Of a DNA stretch of 64,000 bases, positions 63,637 to 64,000 are shown in pieces (the stretch's first letter is position 1; every line of letters begins with the position of its first letter). The notes below the pieces were generated by a model. That model was not told where the DNA came from, did not search any database, and worked only from the letters and a program-made list of their open reading frames with translations. The DNA lies in assembly GCA_963792205.1 (NCBI GenBank), contig CAWBVI010000004.1, positions 1,302,001 through 1,366,000 of the forward strand, read 5' to 3'. A program made the position numbers and the translations under genes. The DNA comes from DATDAH01 sp963792205. GTDB taxonomy: Bacteria > Actinomycetota > Acidimicrobiia > Acidimicrobiales > DATDAH01.

Positions 63637-64000
63637 ATGGGCGATGCCATCGATGCCAAAGTGATCGAAGAGCACCTGCCGCTCGTGCGGCACATCGTGT
63701 TCCAGGTGGCGGTGCACTTCCCCCGCCACGTGGACCGTGAGGAGCTGGCCCGAGCGGGCGCGTTGGGACTGGTCGAGGCGGCCCGCCGCTTCGACGCCAG
63801 CCGTGGGGTCCCGTTCGACCGGTTCGCAGCGCAACGCATCCGGGGGGCGATCCTGGATGCGGTGCGGGCAGCCGACTGGGCCCCCCGCTCGGTGCGGAAC
63901 CTGGCCCGGAAGATGGAACAGACCGAGCAGCGGCTCGCCACCGAGCTGGGTCGGGTACCCAGCCTGGCGGAGATGGCCGCCGAGCTCGGGATGACCATCG
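63637..64000 (+). CDS. Sigma-28 type (FliA/WhiG/SigF) RNA polymerase sigma factor, 5' part
   Basis: A reading frame from ATG 63637, open to the window end (121 residues visible). Region 2 is clear: LPLVRHIVFQVAVHFPRHVD, GALGLVEAARRFDASRGVPF, and FAAQRIRGAILDAVRAADW; RVPSLAEMAAELG begins region 3. This matches the flagellar/sporulation sigma group. GGGAGGGCGAGAG lies upstream. About 90 relatively A/T-rich bases precede it. Confidence 0.9.
   Translation, partial: MGDAIDAKVIEEHLPLVRHIVFQVAVHFPRHVDREELARAGALGLVEAARRFDASRGVPFDRFAAQRIRGAILDAVRAADWAPRSVRNLARKMEQTEQRLATELGRVPSLAEMAAELGMTI

Overview
The window (about 72% G+C, judged by eye) is a chromosomal replication-origin neighbourhood from an actinobacterium. 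From 16.5 kb onward the gene order matches the Mycobacterium tuberculosis oriC region almost gene for gene: dnaB-rplI-rpsR-ssb-rpsF-(…)-ponA-DUF5318, then cca, DUF6049, sigma/anti-sigma, trxB-trxA, a CwlM-like protein, parB-parA-rsmG-jag-yidC-yidD-rnpA-rpmH, dnaA-dnaN-recF-DUF721-gyrB-gyrA-DUF3566-tRNA-Ile. The accessory genes are not mycobacterial. A deep-branching actinobacterial class such as Acidimicrobiia is plausible, but that is inference.

Layout. 1-5.8 kb: a tightly coupled minus-strand operon holding an osmolyte-binding lipoprotein, a PAP2-kinase fusion, a UbiB-type kinase and a membrane protein cut by the window edge. 6-16.5 kb: accessory metabolism, including a PAP2 phosphatase, a DM13 protein, a frameshifted sulfatase, a YceI/MarR divergent pair with repeated operators, a thioesterase, a DMT transporter, a VOC protein, a hydrolase, a flippase-like membrane protein and an SRPBCC protein. 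16.5-24.5 kb: replication and translation genes (dnaB, L9, S18, SSB, S6), a DUF192 lipoprotein, panB, PBP1 and DUF5318. 24.5-33.8 kb: small enzymes, a structured non-coding stretch, CCA-adding enzyme, an HDAC-like deacetylase, a GNAT enzyme with a duplicated 5' end, DUF6049, DegV and a secreted matrixin. 33.9-45.4 kb: membrane Ser/Thr kinase, sigma/anti-sigma pair, thioredoxin system, degenerate amidase, partition genes, and the rsmG-to-rpmH cluster. 45.4-64 kb: oriC, dnaA, dnaN, recF, DUF721, an inserted accessory block (FtsX-like permease, cupin, propeller lipoprotein, DUF5990, papain-like protein), gyrB, gyrA, a Tad-like/M15 fusion, DUF3566, tRNA-Ile and the start of a sigma-28-type gene.

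How it fits together. Replication initiation (DnaA, DnaB, DciA/DUF721, SSB, DnaN, RecF, gyrase) and segregation (ParA/ParB with two parS-like sites) sit beside envelope control genes (PBP1, CwlM-like protein, membrane kinase, YidC/YidD/Jag). DnaA-box-like 9-mers occur not only beside dnaA but also upstream of dnaB and between the cwlM-like gene and parB.

Points most worth a second look: the kinase/PAP2/UbiB operon; a MurJ-less version of the mycobacterial MurJ-kinase locus; S18 with a long acidic tail; a 42-bp intergenic repeat beside a structured RNA-like region; and frameshifts in rsmG and a sulfatase, which may be sequence errors.
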